DNA of 64,000 nucleotides. Source: Rhodamnia argentea. Taxonomy: Eukaryota; Streptophyta; Magnoliopsida; Myrtales; Myrtaceae. Within the stretch, counting starts at the first letter, position 1, and each line of letters opens with the position of its first letter. Below, piece by piece: positions 1-12,200 of the stretch. Location of the stretch: contig NC_063159.1 of assembly GCF_020921035.1 (NCBI RefSeq), forward strand, positions 3,782,001 through 3,846,000, given 5' to 3'. The translations under genes and the position numbers were made by a program. The notes under the pieces are model-generated. The model saw only the letters and a list, made by a program, of their open reading frames with translations, did not search any database and was not told the origin of the DNA.

Positions 1-1829
1 ATTTAATATCTCGCAACGGAATCTCAAACTTATTCTTTTCGATGTTTCGATTGCGCTGATAATATAAAAATTAAAATTTACCTTCGCAATATATTCGACA
101 AGTAAGAAATTTTAGACTGTTTAATTAACTAATTATCAATCTTTAGACTAGTTAATTAACTAATCCTTTGACAAAAAAAAAAATAACTAATCCTCCAAAA
201 AATTCGCAGAAAATTAAATTGAAGAGAAGATTGTTAGTAGCTAAGGCTGTGTATGGTAACATTTCTGTTCTCGGGAACATATTTGGAATAGAAACAGTTT
301 TTTGTATTTTTGTTCCCAGCTATGATTTTCGAGATCAGAAACGCGTTTGGCTAGTAAAAAAAAATACTTTTTTCACCCAAAGGAAGGATCTACAATTGGT
401 GGCGGGCGGCTGGGGTGGGGGGGACGGTGGCGGATGATTGGAAGCGGGGGACCGGCGCCGGCGACCGACGGCAGCATCCGCTTCAACTCCTCGCCGACAA
501 TGGCGGGCGGTGATGGCTTGCACAAGCTCGTCCTCGAATTGTTCTTAAAGAGTGTTTCAAAATTTAAAAATAAATTTTTTTTTATTTCTCATTTTTGCTT
601 TAAAAATGTTTTTGTTTCTTAAAAGTATTTCGAGAACATTTTTGGAACAAGTTTTTATCATATGTATTTCTATTTTCAAAGTATTTGAAATAAAAATACT
701 TTTTCTAGAATGTTAGCATATAGACTCTGAACTAATCATCTCGACGACAAGAATGTCAAAAGTGCGTATGAAATCTACGGGAGTACAATTCGAACGTTCC
801 TCGATCCTCCCGTTGGTTGTTCGAAACTGACAACCTGTCCGTTGTCAATTGTCATCTTTGACCCTGAAATGGCAAAAATAGAAAAAAAAATAATTGAATT
901 ATGACCTGCCGGTGCGCATCTTATGACATTCCGGTTTTCCCTCACAAATCAAATCAATTTTTAACACGTGTGGCCTTCTCAGAGCGCTGGCGTCGCCTAC
1001 TGTCATTCCTCGGCTTTCGCATTAATTCACCTCTTTTTTTAAACATGAAAAAGCAAATCCTCTCCAGTAACCCGCCGCCACAGCTCTGGACCGTCGGATC
1101 GGATCTCCCCGTGACCCTGCCTTGCCACGTGGCGAAGGCCCTCTCGATTCGTCATTCCAAATCGACGTGCAACCGCCGCACCCGATTGGCCCCCACACGG
1201 TCCGCGATCGGATGCTGGCCAATCGTACGGGGGGCGGGGCCCCGGTTGGTGGGGGAGTAGTCGTGGCTTCCAACGCGGAGAATCGACCGGGGATTATTAG
1301 GCACAGCTGGCAGAATCGTTACGCCGGCGAGGTGAAGCTCAAACTGAAAATGAAAATCAAATATCAAAACGATAATCAATTTTAAGCATTTTCGACACAC
1401 AGGAAATTAATTTTAAATATTTTAAATAAATTAAATATCAAAATATAAATTCATCTGTAATATATATACTTAAGTCATATATCCAACCATCCCAAAATTA
1501 ATATACATTATTAATAAATAAATAAAAAATAATCGTGAATTTCTAACGGAAGAAGAATAAAAAAACTTATCGCTGATATTTTTATATGTGTAATAATTTA
1601 CATATTATATATAACGTGTTTTAATGTGTCAAAATTCTTTATTTTTTAAGCAATGACGTGTCGGCGTGATGTGTCGTATCGTATCGCGTCGTGTGTCGGT
1701 ATCGATGCTACTTAGATAGCAACTCTCTCGGGGGCATGATCTCACCACGTCAACCACTTCAACTTTTCTCTCTCTTACATTTTCTCCACAAAAACCGACA
1801 TTCAACATCGGAGGGTCCACTTGAGGAAA
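1..1829. other. AT-rich left flank without a recognisable gene
   Basis: This stretch is mostly AT-rich. The ORFs in it are short and none shows a family motif or conserved exon structure. It holds a candidate Tourist-like MITE at 245-727 (separate entry) whose interior includes a GC-rich patch near 395-540. A second GC-rich patch lies at about 1060-1330 and could be a promoter-like or degenerate segment, but I see no gene attached to it. Near 1650-1700 there is a short degenerate run built of GTCG/GTAT steps. Nothing else is supported. Confidence 0.5.
245..727. mobile_element. Candidate Tourist/Harbinger-like MITE (483 bp)
   Basis: The left end reads GGCTGTGTATGGTAACATTT and the right end, read on the minus strand, starts GAGTCTATATGCTAACATTC. 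The two share the TATG-TAACATT core, and both are followed by TTCTG/TTGTTC-type subterminal sequence typical of plant Harbinger ends. The flanking trinucleotides are TAA (242-244) and TGA (728-730), which would be a TWA target duplication with one change. No coding sequence is present, so it would be non-autonomous. It resembles the ends of the large Harbinger element at 54547-63740 in layout but is not the same family. Confidence 0.4.
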
Positions 1830-2255
1830 CCTACGATGATCCCACTCTCTCTTTCTCTCTCTCTAGTATGTAGATCGACGACCGCCCCATTTACTCTGCC
1901 GGCGCGGCGCGAGGGATCATCGTCCCTCGTCATGCTCCATGGCCATCTCATCTTTGTTCCCACATGGCACTCTGCTACTTAGGTTTGAATGCCTTGTTAG
2001 TTTCTCATGATCTAACAGCTGAAATAACTACGGTATATGTTCACACACGCATGAGCTGCTCTTGGGCTTTTATGAACATGCCCGCCGACAATTTCACTTA
2101 CGGTATTACCATGAGCCAACACCTTAAAAAATGCAAAACATAATAAGCAAGCAAGTTTGGAACTTAGCCCAAGAAAAACGAAAATAGCTATACTTTATTC
2201 GGTGCAAATCAAAAGCAACTCCCATTTGATGTTGAATTCAATTGCAGAAGTATTG

Positions 2256-2929
2256 TGGGAAAGTGCCAAAAAGGCCGTAAATCTATTGCATTGGTCAATT
2301 TAATTCTAAATATTTTTGCATTAGTACTAATTAAGTCCTTCTAATCAATTTTGACCGAAAAACGCCGATGTAAATGCTGACTGTTCTACTGACATGGACA
2401 TTATTTAATAAAATTTTTAAAACATATTGTGAAATTTTATAATTTTTTTTTTGTTCTTTTTCTTGCTCTTATGTGCTTTACTTCTTCTTCTTTTTTACCT
2501 ATGGCCCTGGCCGGCCCTCACCCAACCCTAACAAGGGCCGCGATGCCCTCACCGGATTTAGGCCATTCGAGGGCGTCGCAGCCCATGTCGGCCCCAAGCA
2601 ATGCCTTGAGGCCATATTGAGCATGGGATTTGTGGCCGGGAGTGGCATCTTGGCTGGTGACAAAATAAAATAGAGAAGGTGAAAGAAAAGAAAAAGACAT
2701 TAAAATTCAAAAAATACCAAAAAATTATAAAGAAATGTTCGTGACACTACCGGACATTCCACGTCGGAGGGCGGATGTCCACGTCGGTAATTTCCGGTCA
2801 AATTTGACTGAGTAGATTCAGTTGGACTAATGCAAAAAGGTTTAATATTAAATTAATTTAATTAAAATATTTAGGGCTGGACTGAAACTAAAGCACGAAG
2901 TTTGGGACTTCTTTTTTTATACTTTTCCC
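2256..2929. mobile_element. Non-autonomous Mutator-like element (about 674 bp)
   Basis: The ends are inverted: the left begins TGGGAAAGTGCC and the right, on the minus strand, begins GGGAAAAGTATA. Further in, both arms carry TTTTTGCATTAGT followed by a GACCG-GAAA block, in opposite orientation. The flanks are GAAGTATTG (2247-2255) and GAAGTATCA (2930-2938), a 9 bp target duplication with two changes, as expected for Mutator-like elements. The other two copies of this repeat unit lack the insertion and keep an uninterrupted site (GAAGCATTG at about 10720), so the insertion is specific to this copy. There is no transposase ORF. Confidence 0.75.
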
Positions 2930-3382
2930 GAAGTATCATATCGAGAAGGTGCGAAGCAAAAGCGAATCCCATTCACAACGTGGGCCAAGCTAGAATTGCT
3001 GCCAAATGCTACCCCCGTACTCACCTCACTCGTGCTCGTCACATCTCCCGGTTCCTGTGCGAACCCTAGGACTGGCTGGAAGCAAAAACTCGATTACATG
3101 GTCCTCCACCATCCAATGTCAACCTTTCAGCGCGTCAAAAGTATACGAATGCTGTCTTGTCAAGAGCATCATATCACTCTTCCTTAACAGAAAAGGAAAA
3201 AAAAAAAAAAACCGACAATGATTGGAGCGCAAGATCAACGTGTGAACACAGGAGTTCGAAGTTTAGGCTCTTCTGGGGTCGGTGGTGCTGATCAGTACAA
3301 TTGTATTCGAAAGGCACCCTGTTTGATTTGATTCAATCGGCATATCCCGACACACTGTGCAACGATGCACGACACTATCATT

Positions 3383-4148
3383 GGAGAAAATATTTGGTGA
3401 TTGCAAAGCGTCATGTTAATCGCTGACATGACGTGATAAGTATTTTTAATTCATCCCCGTTAACTGGTTGACATGTAGCTGCTGAAGTGAAATAAAAAAA
3501 AAATACAAAAATATGACGTTTCTCTTCTTCCTCCTTCATCACAGTGCAGCATCCTGTCCGGCCACCATATGATTGGCCCAAGCTACACGTCCGTCAACGC
3601 TCGTGGTCGGCTCCATTGTTGCTTGTCTAGTTCTGGCCTCGCCCGTGGCCGCAAGCTCTGCTTGTCCATCCACCGATGGCAAAGACACTGCAATGAGCCA
3701 TGACTGGAGTTTGTCTATCCACCGGCAGCAACGACTATGAGCAACAAGATCAAGATCCGGTTGCTATGACTATAGATCCGCCGTCAACGGCGAGCAATGA
3801 AGGCGAGCGAGGAAGTCCAGATCTAGCCTTCACAATAATGATTGAAAGCAACAAACTTCCAGATCTAGCCCGAGCGAACTTTCAGATCTAGAGCCATGGC
3901 CGCGAGTGATGGCAGCTCGTCAGGCGCTAGTGGCCATGAATGACCAAATCCGAAGAGGCGGCCATAAAGAAACGTGAACATGGCATGGCGACCTTGGACA
4001 AGAACCAAATCCGGAGATAAAAAGTAATCGATTTATTTTTTTATTTTTTTTAATTCTTCTTATGTCAATTTATTATTGGATATGAGTGAAAAATGCACAC
4101 CATGCCAGCGATTGGCATGGCGCTTTGCAATCACTGAATATTATCTCC
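3383..4148. mobile_element. TIR element with about 45 bp inverted ends, family unassigned (766 bp)
   Basis: The left end (GGAGAAAATATTTGGTGATT, continuing through GCAAAGCG and CATG) matches the reverse complement of the right end (GGAGATAATATTCAGTGATT, then GCAAAGCG and CATG) over roughly 45 bp, with an AATCGCTG block at the inner edge. The interior has a moderately GC-rich, gene-like patch (about 3540-4010) but no convincing ORF. The homologous repeat units at 6420 and 11160 lack this DNA, which supports a transposon insertion. I could not find a clear target-site duplication, so the family (Mutator-like, hAT or other) stays open. Confidence 0.6.
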
Positions 4149-4490
4149 GTTAGATATAATGATTGATTCATGACATCGATCAATAATTTATAATTGAACT
4201 AGCACGAGAATACCATATGACCTTGACTTACTGAACAAACCTGACTCACATGATGTTTGTTGCTATCTGAAGACAAGGTGTGAATACGCACCGGACTTTG
4301 GACAGCATTGCACTGCACTGTGCTAACACTTTTGTGTTTGCATCCTTTTTTTTTCCTTTTTTTTTAATTCTCTGTTTTTGGTTATGGGTTAACGCCAAAT
4401 CCTTTACAAGTTCCGTTGGGCCACAGTCATCAACTTTCTTAAGTACCCACCAATCTCAAGTTCTCATTGAGAATACCTTTTAATTACCAT

Positions 4491-7400
4491 GTAATCTGAT
4501 CATTGTCTTGAGAGATTCCACAGATATTATTATTTGATGTATCAACTTCCGAGTGATGATTGTAACATAATCTCAAGGTAGCTAATCTTGTTGATTCGGG
4601 CGAGGTCGAGATGAAAAATCGAAGAGAGAATGAGAGATCTTGTGCTTGACTGGTGCATAACCCTAGTTCGGTGAATGTCGCACGAGCTTTTTAGGTTGGC
4701 ATGCGAGCAGTCTCTCGCATGAACCTAGTGCACCCATTTCTTGGCTAATTAGTCCGTCTAATCTTTCCTATTGGTGTTGTTTTTATGGTGAGTATGCTTA
4801 ACCGGAGAAACATTAATTTAAAGGGTAAAAGCAGCTTGTTCAGGCATATAGGCTCGGTGATCAGTTGATGACCGCTAAATAGGTAAATCCATGGGTAAAA
4901 TCTTTTCGTATGATTAAATCTTTCGATTGCTGGAGACCATTAAAGGCGGCAACAAGAGAGTCATAATTAGACTCATCAAACGGGTGAAAGGGGTCGGCTC
5001 ATAAATGATATGATCCAAATAAATTCATTTAACTCATTTATTGTAATGCAAATATAGTGACCCATACCAAATCCAACTTATACCCAATTCGTACCTAACG
5101 CATTCAATATTCCTAGAACACTTGTTATATCTAATATAATTTAGGAAAATTCATACCCAAACTAAGGTAAGACGTTGGAATGCATAGTGAGTGAGCAAGA
5201 GAGAGAATGAAGAGACAATCATAGAGCTGTATTGGGTCTAAGTAAGCAGGAAATTCATTTATGATTCATTATGTTTAAACCCATTTATTGAATATAAACA
5301 AATCTATATAACAACTCAGCCCATCTTATATGGATTAAGAATGGTTTTGACCCATTTTAACATGTTTAGTCGTGATTGAAGGGAGTTTACACGAGATTAT
5401 GACCGTAAAGGACCTCCGCCATTAGCTCCCTAACATGATAATTTCATTCTCTCCTCTGTAAATATCAGACACATGCTGGTAATCTTCGCTCCAACATGCC
5501 AACACCCCAGTGGAAGTTCCTACTTTTGTGTTCGCACCCACATGTTCTATGTGCTTAAGCATAACACAGCAACAGCTCCAACTCCAATGTAGACTTTTGA
5601 AGCAAGAAACTCAATACTTCTCTTCAAAAGAAAAATGGCATTGCACAATAGATGAAACACATTGACATCAAGCCTAGGACCCTCTCTCTCTCTCTCTCTC
5701 TTATGCAGATCGCCGACCGCCCCTTCACTCCATAGGCACGAGCTGCACGAGTGATCCTCATCTCTGCCTTCACATGGCGTTCTACTACTTAGATTTGGAT
5801 GACTCGTTAGTTTCACATGATCTAACAACTGAAATAAGCACGGTAAATGTTCACACATGAGCCGTTCATGGGTTTTTACAGTATTACCATGGGCCAACAT
5901 CTAAAGAATGCAAATAACAAGCAAGCAAGTTTGGAACTTAGCCCCGGAAAAATGAACGTAGCTGTACTAAAAATCAAACGGTAGCTCCCATTTGACGTTC
6001 AATTTCAACGGCAGAAGCATATGGAAATTCCATTCACAAAGTGGGCCACTGAGCAGTTTTTACTGGATGCTACGTCCGCACTCACTCGTGCTCGTCACAT
6101 CTCCCAGTTCCTGTGCGAACCCTGGAAGGCTTCGAAGCAAAGACTCGATACATGGTCCTCCACTAATCCCAGGTCAACCTTTTGAACGTGTCAGAAGCAT
6201 GTCAGTGTTCTTCTTATTTCTCTTGTCATTCTTACTTGACAAAACAGAAAAGCCCCATGATTGGAGAGCAGGTTCAGTGCGCGAACATCAGAAGTACGAG
6301 GTTTTAGGTTCTTCTGGGGTCGGTGTTGCTGATCAGTACGGTGCAAATTATAGTCAAAAGCCATCGTCTTCGATCTGATTCATTCGTGATCTCCGGACAG
6401 ATTGTGCAATGATGCACGGCACTGTCTGAGAGATAACTACTCCCAAAGCTCCTCCCTTTCTGTTCCTTTGACGACTCGTTCTTATGCGATTCTGGTTCTT
6501 CCATAATTTAAAGAAATTATGGATCCTACATCATATTTTAAGACTTGTTTGCAAAAAAATGACGGATTCTTTCGTTATTATCGATATGTGATCAATGAGA
6601 GCAGAATTTGATCATTTATATAGATAGAGTGAAGGAATCAATAAAAAGTGGAATCGACAATTTCGAATGCAGTCTCAATGATAGGAGAAATTCCAACGAA
6701 ACAGAACTACACTCTTCTTTATCTTGTGAATGGACGAGCATTATTTTTCCTACTTAGCTTTTTATTTCTAGGGGTAGATTATGATCATCTATTTCATAAA
6801 GCTTTATGAAATGGGATAATGTTCGTTTTGAAGAAGATTGATCGGTGTGATTAGACAGTAGATATATCACTGCTGACGCCGTGTAATTTTTCTTTTCTTT
6901 TCTCTGTTCATTTTAGACATTAAACAAAGCCTAATGCTCAAGCTGCACTTTCAATAGTCACATGGCTAGTGACCGAAACCTCGATCTCTTGGTTAATTTG
7001 GTACTTTCCTTCATTTGTCTCAATCCCATGTGGGCATTAGGTGATCTTTATGCTGTGATGGTAGGTCGTGGGTCATTGCATATGATCATGGAGTCATGAC
7101 ATTGATGAATAATTTGGGACTGAACTGGTACGAGAAAACCATATAACCTTAAATTACTTAGCAAAACCTGATTCGCATGATGATATTTGTTGCTATCTGA
7201 AGACGAGGTGTGAACACACGCTGGACATTGGACAACATTGCAGTACACTCTGATGACACTTTTGTGCTTGCATAGATCATGATTTTTTTTTACTTTTTTT
7301 TTTTTTAATGGCCTCACGCCAAATACTTGACAAGTTTCATTGGGCCACAGTCATCAACTTTCTTATGTACCCACCAATCTCAAGTTCTCATTGCGAATAT

Positions 7401-9236
7401 CTTTTTCATGTGATCCGCTCATTGTCTTGAGAGATTCCTGAGATATTATTATTATTTGGGCCTAATTCCCTAAAATATTCCAAAATTTTGGTTAAGTCTC
7501 AAATCTACCTCGAAGTTTGTTTTGTCTAAAAAACCTAAAACTTTAGGTCCAATCTCAAATTTACCCCGAACTTTCTTTTTTGTCTAAGACAAAAATAATC
7601 AATTTCTACTCTAATCTCAAATCCGCCCCCATTAGCCCTCTGTCTAAAAATTGCCTAAGTCCTCTCTTATTTTCTTATCCTAGAATGGTTTCATGTTGGA
7701 CAATTTCAATAATTTTTTATTGGGACAGATTTGTTATCAACTTGGAAATGCCACGCCGATCCGTACTTATTGCCCAATTACTTTACTGATGTGGATTTGT
7801 ATCCGATGTGAAATTGCCACGTCAAGTTGAGACTAGATCACAGAGATGGTTTGAGAATAGATTGAAAATTTGTGATTTTTTTTAGACAAAACAAAAGTAA
7901 GGGTAGATCTAGAACCGGATCTAAAGTTGAGGTTTTTTTCGAGAAAAAAAAAAAGGCTCGGGGTAAATTTGAGTCTAGACCTAAAATTAAGGGTTTTATC
8001 TAAGACAAAAAATATTCGGGCCAGATTTGAGACTGGACATATAGTTTGGAGTTTTTTAGGGAATTACACCATATTATTTGATGTATCGACTTCCTAGTGA
8101 TAAGTATAACATATTCTCAAGGTACCTAATTTTGTCGATCAAGGCGGGGTAGAGATGAAAATCGACATGAGTGTGTGTGTGTGTGAGAGAGAGAGAGAGA
8201 CCTTGTGTTTAACTAGTGCACAACCCTAGTCCCGTGAAAGTCGCATGAGCTTTTCGGGTTGGCATGCAAGTGGCTCTCGCATAAACTTAGTGCACCTACT
8301 TCTTGACTAATTACTCCGTTGAATCTTTTCTATTGGTGTTGGTTTTATGGCATTTGAAGGGGAAAAGCAACTCGTTCAGCAATGTAGGCCTCGTTCATGG
8401 GTTGATGTCCGCTAAATCTATGGGTGCTCTTCTCGTCTTTCCATATGACCAAATCTTCGAGGCCACTAAAGGCGGCCACAAGAAAGTCGTGATTAGATCC
8501 ATCAAACGGATGCATCAAATCGGATCATAAATGATCTAATTCAAATAGGCTTATTTAATTCATTTATGACTCGTGCATCGTAATGCAAATTTAGTGAACC
8601 ATACCCAACACATATTGTCCTCGACCGATATTCCTAAAGTACTTTAATATTAAATCCAATATAGGAAAACTCATGGGATAAGAGTGCGGAGTGATTAAAC
8701 ATAAGATCGAGAGAGAATAAAAAGTTAGATCTAAGTAAATTGAAAACCTGTTTACGACCAATTTATGACCAATTTAACACTCATTATGTTTAAACCCATT
8801 TATGTCTTATTTATTTTATATAACTAACTCATATAACAACTCAACACATCTTATATAGGTTGAAAAATGAATTTATGACCCATTTTGACAAGTCTAACTG
8901 TGATTAAAGGCAGTTTACAAATTATGACGGTAGAGGACCTCCTCCATTAGCTCCCTAACATGACAATTTCATTCTCACCTTTGCAAACATCAGACACGTA
9001 ATAGTAATCTTAACTCCAGCATGCCAACACCCTAGGAGAAGTTCCTACTTTTGTGTTCGCGCACACATGTTCTATGTACTTAAGCATAACACAGGAACAA
9101 CTGCAACGTAGAATGTAGAAGCAAGAAACTCAATACTTCTCTACGAGGTCAAGCTCGCTCAGATCTTATTTGGCATGTACAAGACACAAGTTCAAGAAAT
9201 ATGGAGACCGTCATGCTTGCTTATAACTTCAACCAT
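4491..9236. repeat. 4.75 kb tandem duplication, copy 1 (B-A-B plus gene tail)
   Basis: This block is collinear with 9237-14125 at an offset of about 4705-4750 bp. For example 5547-5900 matches 10267-10605, 6304-6504 matches 11041-11241 and 8303-8530 matches 13062-13259. The block starts at CATGTAATCTGATCATTG (4489). It ends with the last codons and 3' flank of the SSUH2-like gene (TTATAACTTCAACCA, ending 9235). At the join the two parents share ACCA, so the junction shows 4 bp microhomology. About 150 bp matching 13900-14030 is missing near 9145. The block contains the Mutator-like element at 7459-8071 and GA runs near 5688 and 8175. Confidence 0.85.
7459..8071. mobile_element. Mutator-like element with long repetitive inverted arms, copy 1 (613 bp)
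   Basis: It is flanked by TATTATTTG at 7450-7458 and again at 8072-8080, a perfect 9 bp target duplication. The ends are inverted (GGCCTAATTCCCTAAAA and, on the minus strand, TGGTGTAATTCCCTAAAA). Each arm is built from degenerate 55-65 bp units beginning TCTCAAAT-TACC and passing through TTTGTCTAA and AAACTTTA; unit starts are visible at about 7497, 7553 and 7615. No transposase is present. Blocks B at 4491 and 9237 lack the insertion and keep one uninterrupted TATTATTTG site. Confidence 0.8.
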
Positions 9237-12200
9237 GTAATCTGATCATTGTCTTGAGAGATTCCACGGATATTATTATTTGATGTATCAACTCCGAGTG
9301 ATGATTGTAGCATAATCTCAAGGTAACTAATCTTGTTGATTTGGGCGAGGCCGAGATGAAAAATCGACATGAGAGAGAGAGAGAGATCTTGTGCTTGACT
9401 AGAGCATAACCTTAGTTCGGCGAATGTCGCACGAGCTTTTCGGTTTGGCATGCGAGCAATATCTCGCATGAACCTAGTGCACCCATTTCTTGACTAATTA
9501 GTCCATCCAGTATTTCCTGATGGAGTTGTTTTTATGGCGAGTACGTTTAACCCGAGAAACATTTGAAGGGGAAAAGCAACTCGTTTAGGCATATAGGCCT
9601 CGTTGATTGGTTGATGTCCGCAAAATCCATGGGTAAAATCTTCCCATGTGATCAAATCCTTCGATTTTTCAAGGTTATTAAAGGCGGCAATCAGAGAGCT
9701 GTGATTAGACCCATCAAACCGGTGGGTTGAGTGAGGTCGGGTCATAAATTGGTCACTATATTGCAATGCAAATATAGAAACCCATGTCGGACTCGACTCA
9801 TACCAAATTCATACCCAACCCAATCAATATTCCTAAAATACTTTTATATTTAATCCAATTTAGGAAAACTCATACCCAAACTACGGAAATTGTGCATACC
9901 GAGTGAGCGCGAGAGAGAATGAAGAGAGACATATAGGTGAATTGGGTTTAAATAAACAGGAAATTCATTTATGACTCATTATATTTAAACCTATTTATGG
10001 CCCGTTTATTGAATATAATAGACTCATATAATAACTCAGCCCAACTTATATGAATTTAGAATAGACTTATGATCCATTTTAACATGTCTAGTTGTGATTA
10101 AAGGGAGTTTACACGAAATTATGATGGTAAAGGACCTCCACCATTAGCTCCCTAACATGACAATTTCGTTCTCTCCTTTGTATATATCAGATACAAAATG
10201 GTAATCTTCACTCCAGCATGCCAACACCCCAGTGGAAGTTTCTTCTTTTGTGTTTGCACACATGTTCTATGTGCTTAAGCATGACACTGGAACAGCTCCA
10301 ACTCCAACGTAGACTTTAGAAGCAAGAAACTCAATACTTCTCTTCAAAAGAAAAAAGATATCGCCCAATAGATGAAACTCATTGACATCAAACCAAAGAC
10401 CTCTCTCTCTCTCTCTCGTATGCAGATCGACGGCCGCCCCTTCACTCCGCGGGCCCGACGGATCCTTGTCTCTGCCTTCACTAGCCATTCTACTAAGGTT
10501 TGGATGCCTCATTAGTTTCACATGATCTAACAGCTGAAATAAGCACGGTAAATGTTCACGCATGAGCCGTTCATGGGTTTCTACAGTATTACCATGGGCC
10601 AACATCTAAAGAATGCAAATAACAAGCAAGCAAGTTTGGAACTTAGCCCCAAAAAAATGAACGGAGCTGGACTAAAAATCAAACGGTAACTCCCATTCGA
10701 CGTTGAATTTCAACGGCAGAAGCATTGAAGATGTGCGAGTCCAGTGGAAATTCCATTCCCAACGTGGGCCACTTAGCAGTTTTCACTGGATGCTACGTCC
10801 GTACTCACTCGTGCTCGTCACATCTCCCAGTTCCTGTGCGAACCCTGGAAGGCTTCGAAGCAAAGACTCGATACATGGTCCTCCACTAATCACAGGTCAA
10901 CCTTTTGAACGTGTCAGAAGCATATCAGTGTTCTTCTTATTCCTCTGATAAAGAGAATCTTGTCATTCTTACTTGACAAAACAGAAAAGCCACATGATTG
11001 GAGAGCAGGTTCAGCGTGCAAGCATCAGAAGTACGAGGTTTTAGGTTCTTCTGGGGTCGGTGTTGCTGATCAGTACGGTACAAATTATATTCAAAAGCCA
11101 TCGTCTTCGATCTGATTCATTCGTGATCTCCGGACAGATTGTGCAATAATGCACGGCTCTGTCTGAGAAATAACTACTCCCAAAGCTCCTCCCTTTCTGT
11201 TCTTTTGACGACTCGTTCATATGTGGTTCTGGTTCTCCCATATTTTAAAGAAATTATGGATCATACATCATATTTTAAGACTTGTTCGCAAAAAAATGGC
11301 GGATTCTTTCGTTGTTATCGATACGTGATCAATGGGCGCAGAGTTTGATCATTTGTATACAGAGTGAAGGAATCAATAAAAAGTGGAATCGACAATCTCG
11401 AATACAGTCGTCAATGACAGGAGAAATTCCAGCGAAATAGAACTACACTCCTCTTTATCTTGTGAATGGACGGACATTATTTTTCCTACTTACTTTTTTA
11501 TTTCTAGGGGTGGATTCTGATCATCTATTTCATAAAGCTTTATGGAATAGGACAATGTTCGTTTTGAAGAAGTTTGATCGGTGTGATTAGACAGTAAATA
11601 TATCACCGACGCAGTGTAATTTTTCTTTTCTTTTCTTTGTTCGTTTTAGACATTAAACAGAGCCTAATGCTCAAGCTGCACTTTCAATAGTCACATGGCT
11701 CGTGACCAAAACCTCGATCTGTCGGTTAATTTGGTACTTTCCTTATTTGTCTCAATCCCATGTGGGCATTAGGTGATCTTTTGTGCTGTGATGGTAGCTC
11801 GCGGGTCATTGCATTCGATGATGGAGTCATGACATCGATGAATAATTTAGGATTGAACTGGTACGAGAAAACCATATAACCTTAAATTACTTAGCAAAAC
11901 CTGATTCACATGATGATATTTGTTGCTATCTGAGGGCGAGGTGTGAACACACGCTGGACATTGGACAACATTGCAGTACACTCTGATGACACTTTTGTGC
12001 TTGCATAGTTCATGATTTTTTTTTACTTCTCTTTTTTTTTTAATGGCCTCACGCCAAATACTTTACAAGTTTCATTGGGCCACAGTCATCAACTTTCTTA
12101 TGTACCCACCAATCTCAAGTTCTCATTGCGAATATCTTTTTCATGTAATCTGATCATTGTCTTGAGAGATTCCACAGATGTTATTATTTGAGCCTAATTC

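Larger units (their letters stand above)
1830..5665. repeat. Oldest A+B repeat unit (degenerate, carrying two transposon insertions)
   Basis: About 1840-2250 aligns with 5690-6020 and 10420-10720. Shared landmarks are the GA/CT run, the segment after GTAGATCG/GCAGATCG, GATCTAACA-CTGAAATAA and AAGCAAGCAAGTTTGGAACTTAG. After a transposon at 2256-2929 the match resumes (GTGCTCGTCACATCTCCC), and after another at 3383-4148 it resumes again to 4490. The B half (4491-5660) matches 8080-9120, 9237-10380 and 12830-13945. This is the most diverged copy and lacks the counterpart of about 6430-7060, so it has also lost sequence. I find no protein family in the unit. ORFs shared between copies follow the duplication and are not evidence of coding. 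Confidence 0.75.

Noticed and set aside
4491..9060. Block B on both sides of block A looked like the LTRs of a small retrotransposon
   Set aside because: Block A also occurs upstream of the first B (about 1840-4490), there is no primer-binding site or polypurine tract, and the B copies do not have TG/CA ends or target duplications. Tandem duplication explains the pattern better.
5547..10605. Matching minus-strand ORFs of about 112-117 codons at 5547-5900 and 10267-10605
   Set aside because: They are similar only because the DNA is duplicated. They contain simple (RE)n sequence from GA runs and show no family motif, and the older copy does not keep the frame.
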